The notes beneath the pieces are model-generated. The model did not search any database and had not been told where the DNA came from. It was given only the letters and a program-made list of their open reading frames with translations. Positions 1 to 7,072 of a stretch of 39,941 nucleotides of DNA are shown here, in pieces (position 1 is the stretch's first letter; each line of letters opens with the position of its first letter). The stretch lies in the NCBI GenBank assembly GCA_964493075.1, contig CAZBNU010000012.1, positions 1 to 39,941 on the forward strand. Reading direction: 5' to 3'. The stretch is from SLFT01 sp964493075 (lineage in GTDB: Bacteria; Hydrogenedentota; Hydrogenedentia; Hydrogenedentales; CAITNO01). The position numbers and the translations under genes are program-made.

Positions 1-44
1 TCATAATCACTTGGTCGCTGGTTCGAATCCAGCAGGGCCCACCA
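1..44 (+). tRNA. tRNA-Ile2 (CAU anticodon), 3' part only
   Basis: The window opens inside a tRNA. Counting back from the T arm (stem GCTGG 17-21, loop TTCGAAT, stem CCAGC 29-33), the acceptor 3' strand is AGGGCCC at 34-40, then A and an encoded CCA at 42-44. A five-base variable loop places the anticodon at 2-4, reading CAT, followed by AA. The 3' half from anticodon to T arm (TAATC, CTTGGTCGCTGG) resembles the E. coli minor tRNA-Ile, whose CAU is changed to lysidine-AU, much more than elongator tRNA-Met. The 5' half lies outside the window, so the Ile2 versus Met call is not final. Confidence 0.85.
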
Positions 45-347
45 TTCTTTTCTTCGGGGGAACCTTCCTTTACAGGGTTTCAAAACGGTTCGTCGTCTTT
101 CCATCTCCAATACTCATAGCGCAAATTGTGATAAGGGTTTTTCCAGACACTATTAAATAGTAAGCCTACATAAGGCTGTTGTAGAATTTTAGAATGAAAT
201 AGAAAAAAGAACTAATACTAAATGGTAGAAATATTTTGAATATAAATAGGTATCGTGATAGAATTCACCTAGGGGAAGATTAGTAACAGTTCAAAATCAG
301 TAATTGTTACGTTGTCAACTGTCACCCACATACAGGAGAAACATGCA
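45..347. other. AT-rich intergenic region between tRNA and HTH gene
   Basis: No open frame with a ribosome site or family resemblance is visible on either strand. The stretch from about 160 to 300 is clearly richer in A and T than the surrounding genes. Apart from a candidate promoter at 236-264 I see no structure. The 3' end of a tRNA gene is a common integration site, but no repeat of the tRNA 3' end was noticed in the next kilobase. Confidence 0.5.
236..264 (+). promoter_or_regulatory. candidate sigma-70 promoter for the HTH gene
   Basis: TTGAAT (236-241) and TAGAAT (259-264) are separated by exactly 17 bases. Each matches its consensus at five of six positions. Transcription would begin near 271, about 75 bases before the chosen start codon at 348. 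It lies in AT-rich sequence where chance matches are frequent, so it is only a candidate. Confidence 0.4.
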
Positions 348-683
348 ATGGCGAAAGAAGAAACCGCAAAGAGAAAACGGCTTACCCCAGAACAGAAACA
401 GGATATAGTCAACAGTAAAGGCAAGGTATCGGGCGCAGATCTTGCAAAAAAACACAATGTGGCATTAGCCACGATCTATAATACCTGGAAAAAAGGCGCG
501 AAGAAAGTTAAAAAAGCGTCTGCTGCCAAAAAAACTACTCAGAAATCGTTAAATCCCAACCAGAACCGGATTGATTTTTGCAAGCGTTGGATTGGCTTAT
601 TGCAGGCGGAAGTGAAACGGCTTGAAAGCGAACCAGACCTTTTAAAGCAGGCCGAAGCTACACTATCTAAAATCATTGGATAA
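348..683 (+). CDS. small basic helix-turn-helix DNA-binding protein
   Basis: 111 residues from the ATG at 348, chosen because AGGAG at 334-338 is well spaced; a TTG at 312 in the same frame lacks such a site. Residues about 12-49 (LTPEQKQDIV ... VSGADLAKKHNVALATIYNTWKK) look like a transposase/Mga-type HTH: a helix, then a D-A-x-x-x-x-V turn and an 'ATIYNTWKK' recognition helix. Residues 49-66 form a Lys/Ala-rich basic linker, followed by a predicted helical tail (about 75-110) with Leu spacing suggesting dimerisation. No nuclease or DDE motif is present, so it is not itself a transposase. It stands alone with its own terminator downstream, next to a tRNA. Function unknown; DNA binding is inferred from the motif. 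Confidence 0.7.
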   Translation: MAKEETAKRKRLTPEQKQDIVNSKGKVSGADLAKKHNVALATIYNTWKKGAKKVKKASAAKKTTQKSLNPNQNRIDFCKRWIGLLQAEVKRLESEPDLLKQAEATLSKIIG

Positions 684-772
684 AAGATACTGCTTTCAGG
701 CGTTCTCATACGCACTGGCGTAAACTTTCTTGTTAGAAGACCGAAACGCTTATTTGTTATGTGAGAAAAGTA

Positions 773-805
773 GGGTCGCACATATTGTTGTGCGGCCCTT
801 TTTTT
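773..805 (+). terminator. Rho-independent terminator after the HTH gene
   Basis: A 10-bp stem (773-782 with 789-798, one G-T pair) with a six-base loop is followed directly by seven T (799-805). It lies 90 bases past the HTH stop codon. On the opposite strand the tail is weaker (CTACTTTTC), so it may also help end the DUF2157 operon that stops at 892. Confidence 0.85.
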
Positions 806-891
806 ATGAAAGGCGATATTTGTTTTGGGTTGGGGGCAATGCTCAGAAAGCCTGGCACGTTTACCTGTACACTTTTTTCTCTTCAGCAGCA

Positions 892-1440
892 CTATTCTGT
901 TTTCTTGAGCTTTTCTTCGATAGGGATGTCGTCAATATACAGACCGGTGATGACGCCTGTTCCTTTGTAAATGCGTACCGTGATGTGGGCGTTGGCGTTG
1001 TTGTTTCTGGATTGGTAGAGGCGGTCTGCTTTGGGTGCTTTGGACTCTTCCATGTAGTAGCGGTCGAAGGGCCACGTCACACGAGAACCGCCACGGTAGG
1101 CCGGGCCAACATGGATTGTGAGGTACTCTGTTCCTTCCGGTTTCTCGAAGACAACATCTTTGATTATGCCAAATCCTTCTGCGTCCTTATCGAGAAGGGC
1201 ATAAGCATTCTGTCGGTCTTTTAACTGTTGCGTTGGGGGCACTTTGAATTCGGGTTGGTCAAGATAGAGGCGTACATAACGTCCGCGAAAGGCATCATAG
1301 GGGTCTACCGGTTGAGAACGCAGTTTGTATTCCGTGCCTTTTGCGAGGGCAGTTTCCTGTTCCAGAATCATGCTGGCGGGAACGAATAGTTGTATGGGGA
1401 CAAGCACGGCAAAGATTAACAGGGACAGCGTTGTTTTCAT
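892..1440 (-). CDS. GDYXXLXY domain protein
   Basis: 182 residues. An N-terminal hydrophobic segment (residues 4-25) suggests membrane anchoring or export. The family motif region is visible as RGRYVRLYL near residue 54, a variant of G-D-Y-x-x-L-x-Y with R for D, preceded by 'VDPYDAFRG', typical of this family. The C-terminal part has the usual 'RxYKGxG' ending. The ATG overlaps the stop of the upstream DUF2157 gene by four bases (ATGA), so the two are translationally coupled. This pairing is the rule for the family, but its biochemical role is not known. A membrane-associated partner of the DUF2157 protein is the safest description. Confidence 0.85.
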   Translation of the reverse strand: MKTTLSLLIFAVLVPIQLFVPASMILEQETALAKGTEYKLRSQPVDPYDAFRGRYVRLYLDQPEFKVPPTQQLKDRQNAYALLDKDAEGFGIIKDVVFEKPEGTEYLTIHVGPAYRGGSRVTWPFDRYYMEESKAPKADRLYQSRNNNANAHITVRIYKGTGVITGLYIDDIPIEEKLKKTE

Positions 1441-2759
1441 GATACGGATTCCTTCAGGTGTCGCGACAGGTAAAGGTTGATGACGAGGAAGGCAATGCCG
1501 ATAATTATAAAAAGAACACCGCGAACAGTGAAGCTGATTTGCGCATCAAAAAAGCGGGTAATGATCAATACCGATAGTACCGCCATGCCTGCGTTGATGT
1601 AGAGTAGCCGCTCGCGGGAAAATCCATACCAGACCACCACGCCGCCAAAGCCCATGACATACAGGTTTAATATCACCGCCATGACGACTTTTTCCAGCCC
1701 GAACGAACATGCCGCAAATCCAAGCAGTGTCAAGAGGGGGAGTGCGGCAGCCGCCACGGAAATCCGGTCTCTGCCGGACACGCTTCGTACCAGCGGCAAT
1801 GCGGTACCTGCCAACGCTATCAGCACCATAGTGTAATCCTGGACAAGCCCCCAAACGCTGTATTGATAGCCCGATCGGTAATGCTGCCAGCCGACTTGTC
1901 GCCAGGAATCTTCGTAGGTGAGTATGAGTCCCATAATGACAATGCCCACAAAACCAGATAGGGTGAAGGCATTCAACTTTGAGTCCCGGAACATGAGACG
2001 ACCGAAAATCAGCTGGGTGGCGAACATGCCGCTGTAAATCATTATCCACAATCCCGGCATGCGGCGTTCCATCACCAGTCCGATGGCAATGGGCAGCGCC
2101 AGGCAAATCCCCCACGAAAGCAGGTGCATGCGGGGACCCGGGGCGTGCTTGTCATAGGCCTGCCACACATGGGGCGCGAGAAATGCCGCCAGAAACCAGA
2201 ACAAAACGGACTGGTTGTTATTGGCGTACAGGGTGCCTGCCCACGAAACAATGCCCACGATAAAGAGCAGTGCTACACTTGTTGCGTTGAGTACGTAAAT
2301 AAGAGGCGCGCCCAGGATAATCCAGGTCAGCATGAAGGTTGATATGTCGCCGGAAATGTGGTAGGTCTGGCTTATGAGCGCAATGGCGGCGCCGATGGAC
2401 AGTGCCAGAAACAGGCCGCTTCCTTCCCGCCACGGCAGGGAATCTCGACGCCGAAGCAATGTATATCCCACCAATACCTGCCCTGCAATAAGGGGCGCAA
2501 ACGACAGCGCAACACGGGCCGACCGGGGCAGGCCGTCCCAGTTGTGGGCAAGGAGTAGTATGATTCCTAGCCCGACCAGCGCCGCGCCCAGCAGCGCAAG
2601 GAGCAGCAGCGCCAGTTGCTGACGGGATCGCACGATGACCGGGCCGTAATAGGCGCGGATGCCTGCTGCTGTTTCAGGCGATATGATGGCAGCCTGCTCC
2701 AGTGCGGGCAGTTCGTCGTATAGCCACTGGACCGCACGGCTCTTGTTCATCCCTATCAT
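1437..2759 (-). CDS. DUF2157 polytopic membrane protein
   Basis: 440 residues from the ATG at 2759, which has AGGAA nine bases upstream. The open frame runs back to 2912, but that extension is not membrane-like and has no ribosome site. The N-terminal cytoplasmic region (residues 1-40, 'W L Y D E L P A L ... I S P E T A A G I R A Y Y') is the DUF2157 signature. About twelve hydrophobic segments follow, with short loops such as 'LLAHNWDGLP', which is characteristic of the family. It is the first gene of a two-gene operon with the GDYXXLXY protein. No enzymatic motif is visible. Function is unknown; the protein belongs in the inner membrane. Confidence 0.85.
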   Translation of the reverse strand: MIGMNKSRAVQWLYDELPALEQAAIISPETAAGIRAYYGPVIVRSRQQLALLLLALLGAALVGLGIILLLAHNWDGLPRSARVALSFAPLIAGQVLVGYTLLRRRDSLPWREGSGLFLALSIGAAIALISQTYHISGDISTFMLTWIILGAPLIYVLNATSVALLFIVGIVSWAGTLYANNNQSVLFWFLAAFLAPHVWQAYDKHAPGPRMHLLSWGICLALPIAIGLVMERRMPGLWIMIYSGMFATQLIFGRLMFRDSKLNAFTLSGFVGIVIMGLILTYEDSWRQVGWQHYRSGYQYSVWGLVQDYTMVLIALAGTALPLVRSVSGRDRISVAAAALPLLTLLGFAACSFGLEKVVMAVILNLYVMGFGGVVVWYGFSRERLLYINAGMAVLSVLIITRFFDAQISFTVRGVLFIIIGIAFLVINLYLSRHLKESVS

Positions 2760-2957
2760 TGTACTGTTTCCTGGTGCCGGGGCAGGCACTGCAAAGGGCC
2801 AGTACCCTCCGTCAATCTGTTTGTTCCTAAATGTGCCGCAACTACTTGTCCATACTACCCTATCAAATGTACAAATGACAACTTTGCCTGGTGCTGCTGC
2901 GGAACACGACATAACCGGTTTTGGTGGTGTATAATAAATCCGGAGGTAAGATAAAAT

Positions 2958-4037
2958 ATGCAGGATAAAGAAGAAAAGGTGGTGTTTGCACGGGATACGC
3001 TACATGCGCCGGTTGCCCCTGCGGCTGCGGTCCTGGTGCGAAGAGACGGTGACACGCTACAGTGCCTTGCTTGTGCCCATCAATGCCGGATGAAGTCGGG
3101 GAAGACCGGGATATGTCGTGTCCGTTTTAATAGGGACGGCGTCATGATGGCGCCCCACGGCTATGTGGCAGGATTACAGGTGGACCCCATAGAAAAGAAA
3201 CCCTTTTACCATGTGCTTCCTGGCAGAAACGCCTTGTCCTTTGGCATGCTCGGCTGTAATTTACAATGCAGTTTCTGTCAGAATTGGATCAGCAGCCAGA
3301 TGCCCTACGCACAAAAACAGGCCGCCGGAATTCATGCCTGTTCCCCCTCGGATTTGGTGGACACCGCTGTTGAACGGAATGCACCGGTACTGGTGAGCAC
3401 CTACAACGAACCCCTGATCACTGCAGACTGGGCTGCACAAATTTTCGAAAAGGCCTGTGAAAAGAATCTACTCTGCGGTTTTGTAAGCAATGGGTTTGCG
3501 TCAAAAGAGGTTATCACTTTCCTGCGTCCGGTAACAGCTCTTTTCAAAGTGGATTTGAAGTGTTTCACCGATGCGGGGTACCGTTCGCTGGGTGGGCGTC
3601 TGCAACCGGTGCTGGATACCATTGAAACCTTGGCGGCTTCCGGCATCTGGGTGGAAGTGGTTACCCTGGTAGTGCCTGGTTTCAATGATAGCGAGAAAGA
3701 ACTCGCTGGCATTGCCATGTTCCTCGCAGGCGTGTCTGTGGATATTCCCTGGCATGTTACCGCCTTTTATCCTACCTACAAAATGGCGGATGGACAGGCC
3801 ACAACGCGACAACAGTTGGATTGCGCGTGGGAGGCAGGCAAGGCGGCGGGCTTACGGTATGTGTATGCCGGGAACATGGCCGGACGGGTTGCGGACAAGG
3901 AACGCACGTTCTGCCATCAGTGCAATGCCCTCCTTGTGGAACGGACTGGATACCACATTTTACAGTGTCGTATTACCGATGGAAAGTGCCCGGACTGTCA
4001 GACTGTTATACCGGGCAGATGGCATTTGGATGGCTGA
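2958..4037 (+). CDS. amrS: AmmeMemoRadiSam-type radical SAM enzyme
   Basis: 359 residues. The radical SAM cluster motif is GCNLQCSFCQNW with cysteines at residues 100, 104 and 107, next to the N-terminal extension carrying C36, C39, C43 and C53 (CLACAHQC...GICRVR). The C-terminus has a zinc-ribbon-like pair, CHQC and CPDC. This architecture separates AmrS from the shorter pyruvate-formate-lyase activases, which share the SAM core. GGAGG at 2942-2946 precedes the ATG. A TATAAT at 2930-2935 would put transcription almost on the ribosome site. The usual partners Memo and AMMECR1 are not in this window. The reaction of the family is not settled, although the cluster motif shows it can cleave S-adenosylmethionine to a 5'-deoxyadenosyl radical. 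Confidence 0.88.
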   Translation: MQDKEEKVVFARDTLHAPVAPAAAVLVRRDGDTLQCLACAHQCRMKSGKTGICRVRFNRDGVMMAPHGYVAGLQVDPIEKKPFYHVLPGRNALSFGMLGCNLQCSFCQNWISSQMPYAQKQAAGIHACSPSDLVDTAVERNAPVLVSTYNEPLITADWAAQIFEKACEKNLLCGFVSNGFASKEVITFLRPVTALFKVDLKCFTDAGYRSLGGRLQPVLDTIETLAASGIWVEVVTLVVPGFNDSEKELAGIAMFLAGVSVDIPWHVTAFYPTYKMADGQATTRQQLDCAWEAGKAAGLRYVYAGNMAGRVADKERTFCHQCNALLVERTGYHILQCRITDGKCPDCQTVIPGRWHLDG

Positions 4038-4049
4038 CCACATAGAAAA

Positions 4050-4081
4050 ACGCCCGACATCACAGAGAGTGACGCGGGCGT
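4050..4081 (-). terminator. terminator after the bL36 gene
   Basis: Outer stem ACGCCCG (4050-4056) with CGGGCGT (4075-4081), inner stem TCAC/GTGA (4060-4063, 4069-4072). On the minus strand the hairpin is followed by TTTTTCTATG, so it ends transcription coming from the bL36 gene whose stop is at 4098. It also lies just behind amrS, but on that strand no T tract follows. Confidence 0.75.
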
Positions 4082-4097
4082 GAAATAAGAATATCTA

Positions 4098-4223
4098 TCA
4101 GCCTTGCTTTACCTTGTATCGGGGTGCAATTTTATTGATGACATACAGACGGCCTTTCCGGCGTACAACTTTGCATCCGGGATGCCGTGTTTTAGCGGTT
4201 TTCAGTGATGATAATACGCGCAT
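4098..4223 (-). CDS. rpmJ: ribosomal protein bL36, cysteine-poor (C-minus) type
   Basis: A 41-codon gene reading MRVLSSLKTAKTRHPGC, then KVVRRKGRLYVI and NKIAPRYKVKQG. It aligns along its full length with the YkgM-type bL36 of E. coli (MKVLNSLRTAKERHPDC...). GGAG lies eight bases before the ATG, and a strong terminator follows 17 bases after the stop. The standard bL36 binds zinc through three Cys and a His; here only one Cys remains (residue 17), so this is the C-minus paralogue that needs no zinc. In well-studied bacteria such paralogues are induced by zinc starvation through Zur; that is family knowledge and no clear Zur site is seen here. A zinc-binding copy would be expected elsewhere in the genome. 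Confidence 0.92.
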   Translation of the reverse strand: MRVLSSLKTAKTRHPGCKVVRRKGRLYVINKIAPRYKVKQG

Positions 4224-4369
4224 GGTAAAAACTCCATAATTTTAGAGGAAAAACATTGGTTCAGCCCCGCACTTTCCCATCGGGAACGGTATTTTACACA
4301 AAAGCGGCAGCATAAATCAAATTGGATGTGACAGCCCTGTGCTAATTGAATCGTGTCAGCAGCAGAACC

Positions 4370-5212
4370 TTAAATACGCGGCTGTGCCAGCTGGGTCAGT
4401 GCCACGCTGAGTTGGTCGCAATCGGCAAAGCGCTGGTCTGGGCGCTTCTGAATCATTTTCATGATAATGTCGCCCAGCCCCGTGGGACACTGGGGATTTA
4501 CCAGAGAAGGATGTTCCGGCATAACGCCCAAGTGGCATTGATACAGTTTGCTGAGATTATCCACAGGGAAAGGCACTTTCTCTGTAAAGAGCATATAGAA
4601 GGTGATGCCCATGGAATACTGGTCGCCCAGCTGGGTTACCTTTTCCTTGCGGATGAATTCGGGCGCCACGAACATGGGCGTAATTTGCTCGCCCACATTT
4701 CGGTCTACCAGTTCCAGGAGAAAACTGCTGCCGTAGAGGGAAAAGTCGGCAATTTTGACAACACCATTCCTTGTGAACAGCACGTTTGCCGGTTTGAAAT
4801 CGTGGTGGGTGCAGCCCTTGTCGTGCAGATACTGCATGCCCTGGCAAATCTGCAGGCATATATTTAGCCGTTCAGAAAGTTTGAAGGGGCGGTTCAGGAT
4901 ATACCATTTCAGGCTCGGTCCATCCACATATTCCATCACCATGATCCGGCCTTCTTTGTCGTCGTAGAATTCCAGAATCTGCACCACATTAAGGTGTTTG
5001 AAGCGTTTGAACTTTGCCACACTCTTTGCAAGGTCGCGCACATGCAGCCGGTTTCGGAAAAAGTTCTCATGAAAAAGTTTCACTGCGACAGGCTCGTTCT
5101 TCTTGGTGTCAATCGCAAGATACACGCGTCCTGTGCCGCCTTCACCGAGAATCCGTTGCAGATTATAATGGTAGAGTGACGGAATATCAGGTGAGTATTG
5201 GGCATCCACCAT
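4370..5212 (-). CDS. Hanks-type Ser/Thr protein kinase, minimal
   Basis: 280 residues, essentially only a kinase domain. The glycine loop is GEGGTGRV (23-30), the ATP lysine K45 in VAVK, and the catalytic loop HHDFKPAN (136-143) with D138 and N143. The magnesium site reads ADFSLYG, with D156 and Ser in place of the Gly of DFG. APE is at 183-185 and DxxSxG at 197-201. His replaces the usual Arg of HRD, so activation-loop phosphorylation may not be needed. There is no transmembrane segment, PASTA or other sensor domain, so it is probably a soluble kinase. It starts 16 bases after rsfS and is the last gene of the gatCAB-rsfS operon. The substrate is unknown. Catalytic residues are present, so it is likely active. 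Confidence 0.9.
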   Translation of the reverse strand: MVDAQYSPDIPSLYHYNLQRILGEGGTGRVYLAIDTKKNEPVAVKLFHENFFRNRLHVRDLAKSVAKFKRFKHLNVVQILEFYDDKEGRIMVMEYVDGPSLKWYILNRPFKLSERLNICLQICQGMQYLHDKGCTHHDFKPANVLFTRNGVVKIADFSLYGSSFLLELVDRNVGEQITPMFVAPEFIRKEKVTQLGDQYSMGITFYMLFTEKVPFPVDNLSKLYQCHLGVMPEHPSLVNPQCPTGLGDIIMKMIQKRPDQRFADCDQLSVALTQLAQPRI

Positions 5213-5228
5213 TACTGTCGTTCCTTAT

Positions 5229-5612
5229 TCAGTCTTCATTATCCAATAATGCCAATTCGGGCGCATCTGCCCACATACGATCAAGATCATAAAATTCGCG
5301 TGCTTGCTGTCGAAAAACATGCAAGAGCACGTCGCCAAAGTCCACAATGACCCAACCGCAACGGTGGTCGCCTTCCACGCGCAACACGTCATAGCCCGCT
5401 TCCCGGACTTTTTCGCGCGCTGCGTTGGCCACCGCCTTCAGCTGCGGCTCACTTGTAGCCGTGCATAGTATGAACGCATCGGCTATCAGAGTCAATCCGC
5501 TGATATTGAATGCCTTGATGTCTTTGGCTTTTTTATCGTTTACCGCCTGGGCTATCAGCCGCGCTTTTTCTATTGCAGCTGCGTTTTGAGGCGCGCTTTT
5601 TGACTTGGTCAT
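5229..5612 (-). CDS. rsfS: ribosomal silencing factor RsfS
   Basis: 127 residues from the ATG at 5612. The frame continues upstream to 5663 and would overlap gatB, but conserved sequence starts later. The core carries family signatures: 'AKDIKAFNISGLTLIADAFI', 'ATSEPQLKAVA', 'VEGDHRCGWVIVDFGDVLLHVF' with the expected D-x-G and H-V-F, and 'REFYDLDRMWADAP'. RsfS binds uL14 on the large subunit and blocks subunit joining when nutrients are low. Here it sits between gatB and a protein kinase in one operon, so translation genes are grouped. The ribosome site of the chosen start is weak (AGGA about 14 bases upstream); coupling to gatB translation is plausible. Confidence 0.92.
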   Translation of the reverse strand: MTKSKSAPQNAAAIEKARLIAQAVNDKKAKDIKAFNISGLTLIADAFILCTATSEPQLKAVANAAREKVREAGYDVLRVEGDHRCGWVIVDFGDVLLHVFRQQAREFYDLDRMWADAPELALLDNED

Positions 5613-5631
5613 GCAGTGTTTGGTTACTTTC

Positions 5632-7062
5632 CTACTTTTCGAGTTCTCTACGTAGTATATCATTAACCAGCTGCGGATTTGCTTTTCCGCGCGTGGCTTT
5701 CATGATCTGGCCCACAAAAAAGCCTAAAACCTGGTGCTTGCCCGCTTTGAACTGAGCAATTTGATCCGGGCTGGATGCGAGTATCTGGCGTACCGCTTCT
5801 TCAATGACTGAGGCATCGCTGATTTGGGTCAATCCCTTTTGTTCCACAATGACGGCAGGTGTTGTGCCCGAAGCATACATTTCGACCAGAACATCCTTAG
5901 CTATTTTACCATTAATAGCGCCACTGTCAATCATCAGCAGCAACGCGGCCAGCGCATCTGGCGTTACCTTGCACGCTTTGATTTCAAGTTTGTCGTTGCT
6001 GAGCAATGCCTGCAGTTCGACCATAACCCAGTTGGCGGCTTTCTTGGCGTCGGCCTTTGCAGCCACTACTGCCTCGTAATAATCTGCTACGGCGCGGGAA
6101 AAGGTCAACACCTGCGCGTCATAAGCAGACAATCCATATTGCTCCTCAAAGCGCTTTTTACGGGCAACAGGCAGTTCCGGCATTTGCTGTCGTATCCGTT
6201 CCTCCCAGGCTTCATCCACCACAATGGGCGTGAGGTCGGGTTCGGGGAAGTAACGGTAGTCGTGGGCGGACTCTTTCTTCCGTTGACTGAAGGTAATGCC
6301 CCGGTCGGCATCCCAACCCCGTGTTTCCTGTTCAATCACGCCGCCACTGCGTAGTACTTTTTCCTGACGGGCAATTTCGAAGTCAATGGCTTTCTGAACC
6401 CCGGAAAAGGACGCGACATTCTTAACTTCTGTCTTGACGCCAAATGCTTCTTGGCCTTTGGGGCGAATACTGATGTTGGCCTCGGCGCGCAGGGAGCCCT
6501 CTTCCATGTTGCAGTCGCTGACGTTCAGGTATTGCAGAATTTGCTTCAGCGCCGTCAGATAGGCATGAGCCTCATTAGCGCTGCGGATATCCGGTTCGGT
6601 GACGATCTCCAGCAGCGGTAGGCCACATCGGTTGAAATCCACGCCACTCTGGCCGCCGCCCAGGGTATGGGTGTTGCGGGCAGTATCTTCCTCAATATGG
6701 GCGCGGGTAATACCGATGGTGCGTAGTTCGCCGTCTACTTCTATTTCAAGACGACCGCCATGACACAGGGGCAAATCGTACTGGCTGATCTGGTAGTTCT
6801 TTGCCAGGTCGGGGTAGAAATAGTTCTTGCGGTCCATTTTCGACCAGCGCGAAATGGTACAGCTCAGCGCCAGGCCTACGGCGATGGATTTGTCCACCAT
6901 GTCCCGGTTCAGCACCGGCAGCGCACCCGGCATGCCCAGGCATATCGGGCATACATTGGTGTTGGGCGGCGCGTTAAAGTTCGTGGCGCAGGCGCAGAAC
7001 ACTTTTGACTTGCTGTTTATCTCGACATGCACTTCCATGCCGATGACTGCTTCGTACTCCAT
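5632..7062 (-). CDS. gatB: Asp-tRNA(Asn)/Glu-tRNA(Gln) amidotransferase subunit B
   Basis: 476 residues, the normal length. The start at 7062 (MEYEAVIGMEVHVEI) has GAGGAG six bases upstream; longer starts would run into gatA. Recognisable features include the 'GMEVHVEI' opening, the cysteines of 'CACATNFNAPPNTNVCPICLGMPG' (zinc site), 'RKNYFYPDL', 'ISQYD', the 'HIEEDT' loop, and the C-terminal YqeY-like tRNA-binding tail ending in 'GQIMKATRGKANP'. GatB binds the mischarged tRNA and phosphorylates it before amidation. The gene follows gatA by ten bases. Presence of the complex implies that Gln-tRNA or Asn-tRNA, or both, are made indirectly in this organism. Confidence 0.97.
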   Translation of the reverse strand: MEYEAVIGMEVHVEINSKSKVFCACATNFNAPPNTNVCPICLGMPGALPVLNRDMVDKSIAVGLALSCTISRWSKMDRKNYFYPDLAKNYQISQYDLPLCHGGRLEIEVDGELRTIGITRAHIEEDTARNTHTLGGGQSGVDFNRCGLPLLEIVTEPDIRSANEAHAYLTALKQILQYLNVSDCNMEEGSLRAEANISIRPKGQEAFGVKTEVKNVASFSGVQKAIDFEIARQEKVLRSGGVIEQETRGWDADRGITFSQRKKESAHDYRYFPEPDLTPIVVDEAWEERIRQQMPELPVARKKRFEEQYGLSAYDAQVLTFSRAVADYYEAVVAAKADAKKAANWVMVELQALLSNDKLEIKACKVTPDALAALLLMIDSGAINGKIAKDVLVEMYASGTTPAVIVEQKGLTQISDASVIEEAVRQILASSPDQIAQFKAGKHQVLGFFVGQIMKATRGKANPQLVNDILRRELEK

Positions 7063-7072
7063 GTCATACTCC

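Noticed and set aside
348..683. IS3-type transposase OrfA
   Set aside because: The HTH is similar, but no OrfB/DDE partner, no frameshift window and no inverted repeats are nearby.
730..1224. Long plus-strand frame, 164 codons
   Set aside because: Antisense to the GDYXXLXY gene, with no ribosome site and no sensible composition.
4346..4867. Plus-strand frame of 173 codons
   Set aside because: Antisense to the kinase gene, which has all kinase motifs.
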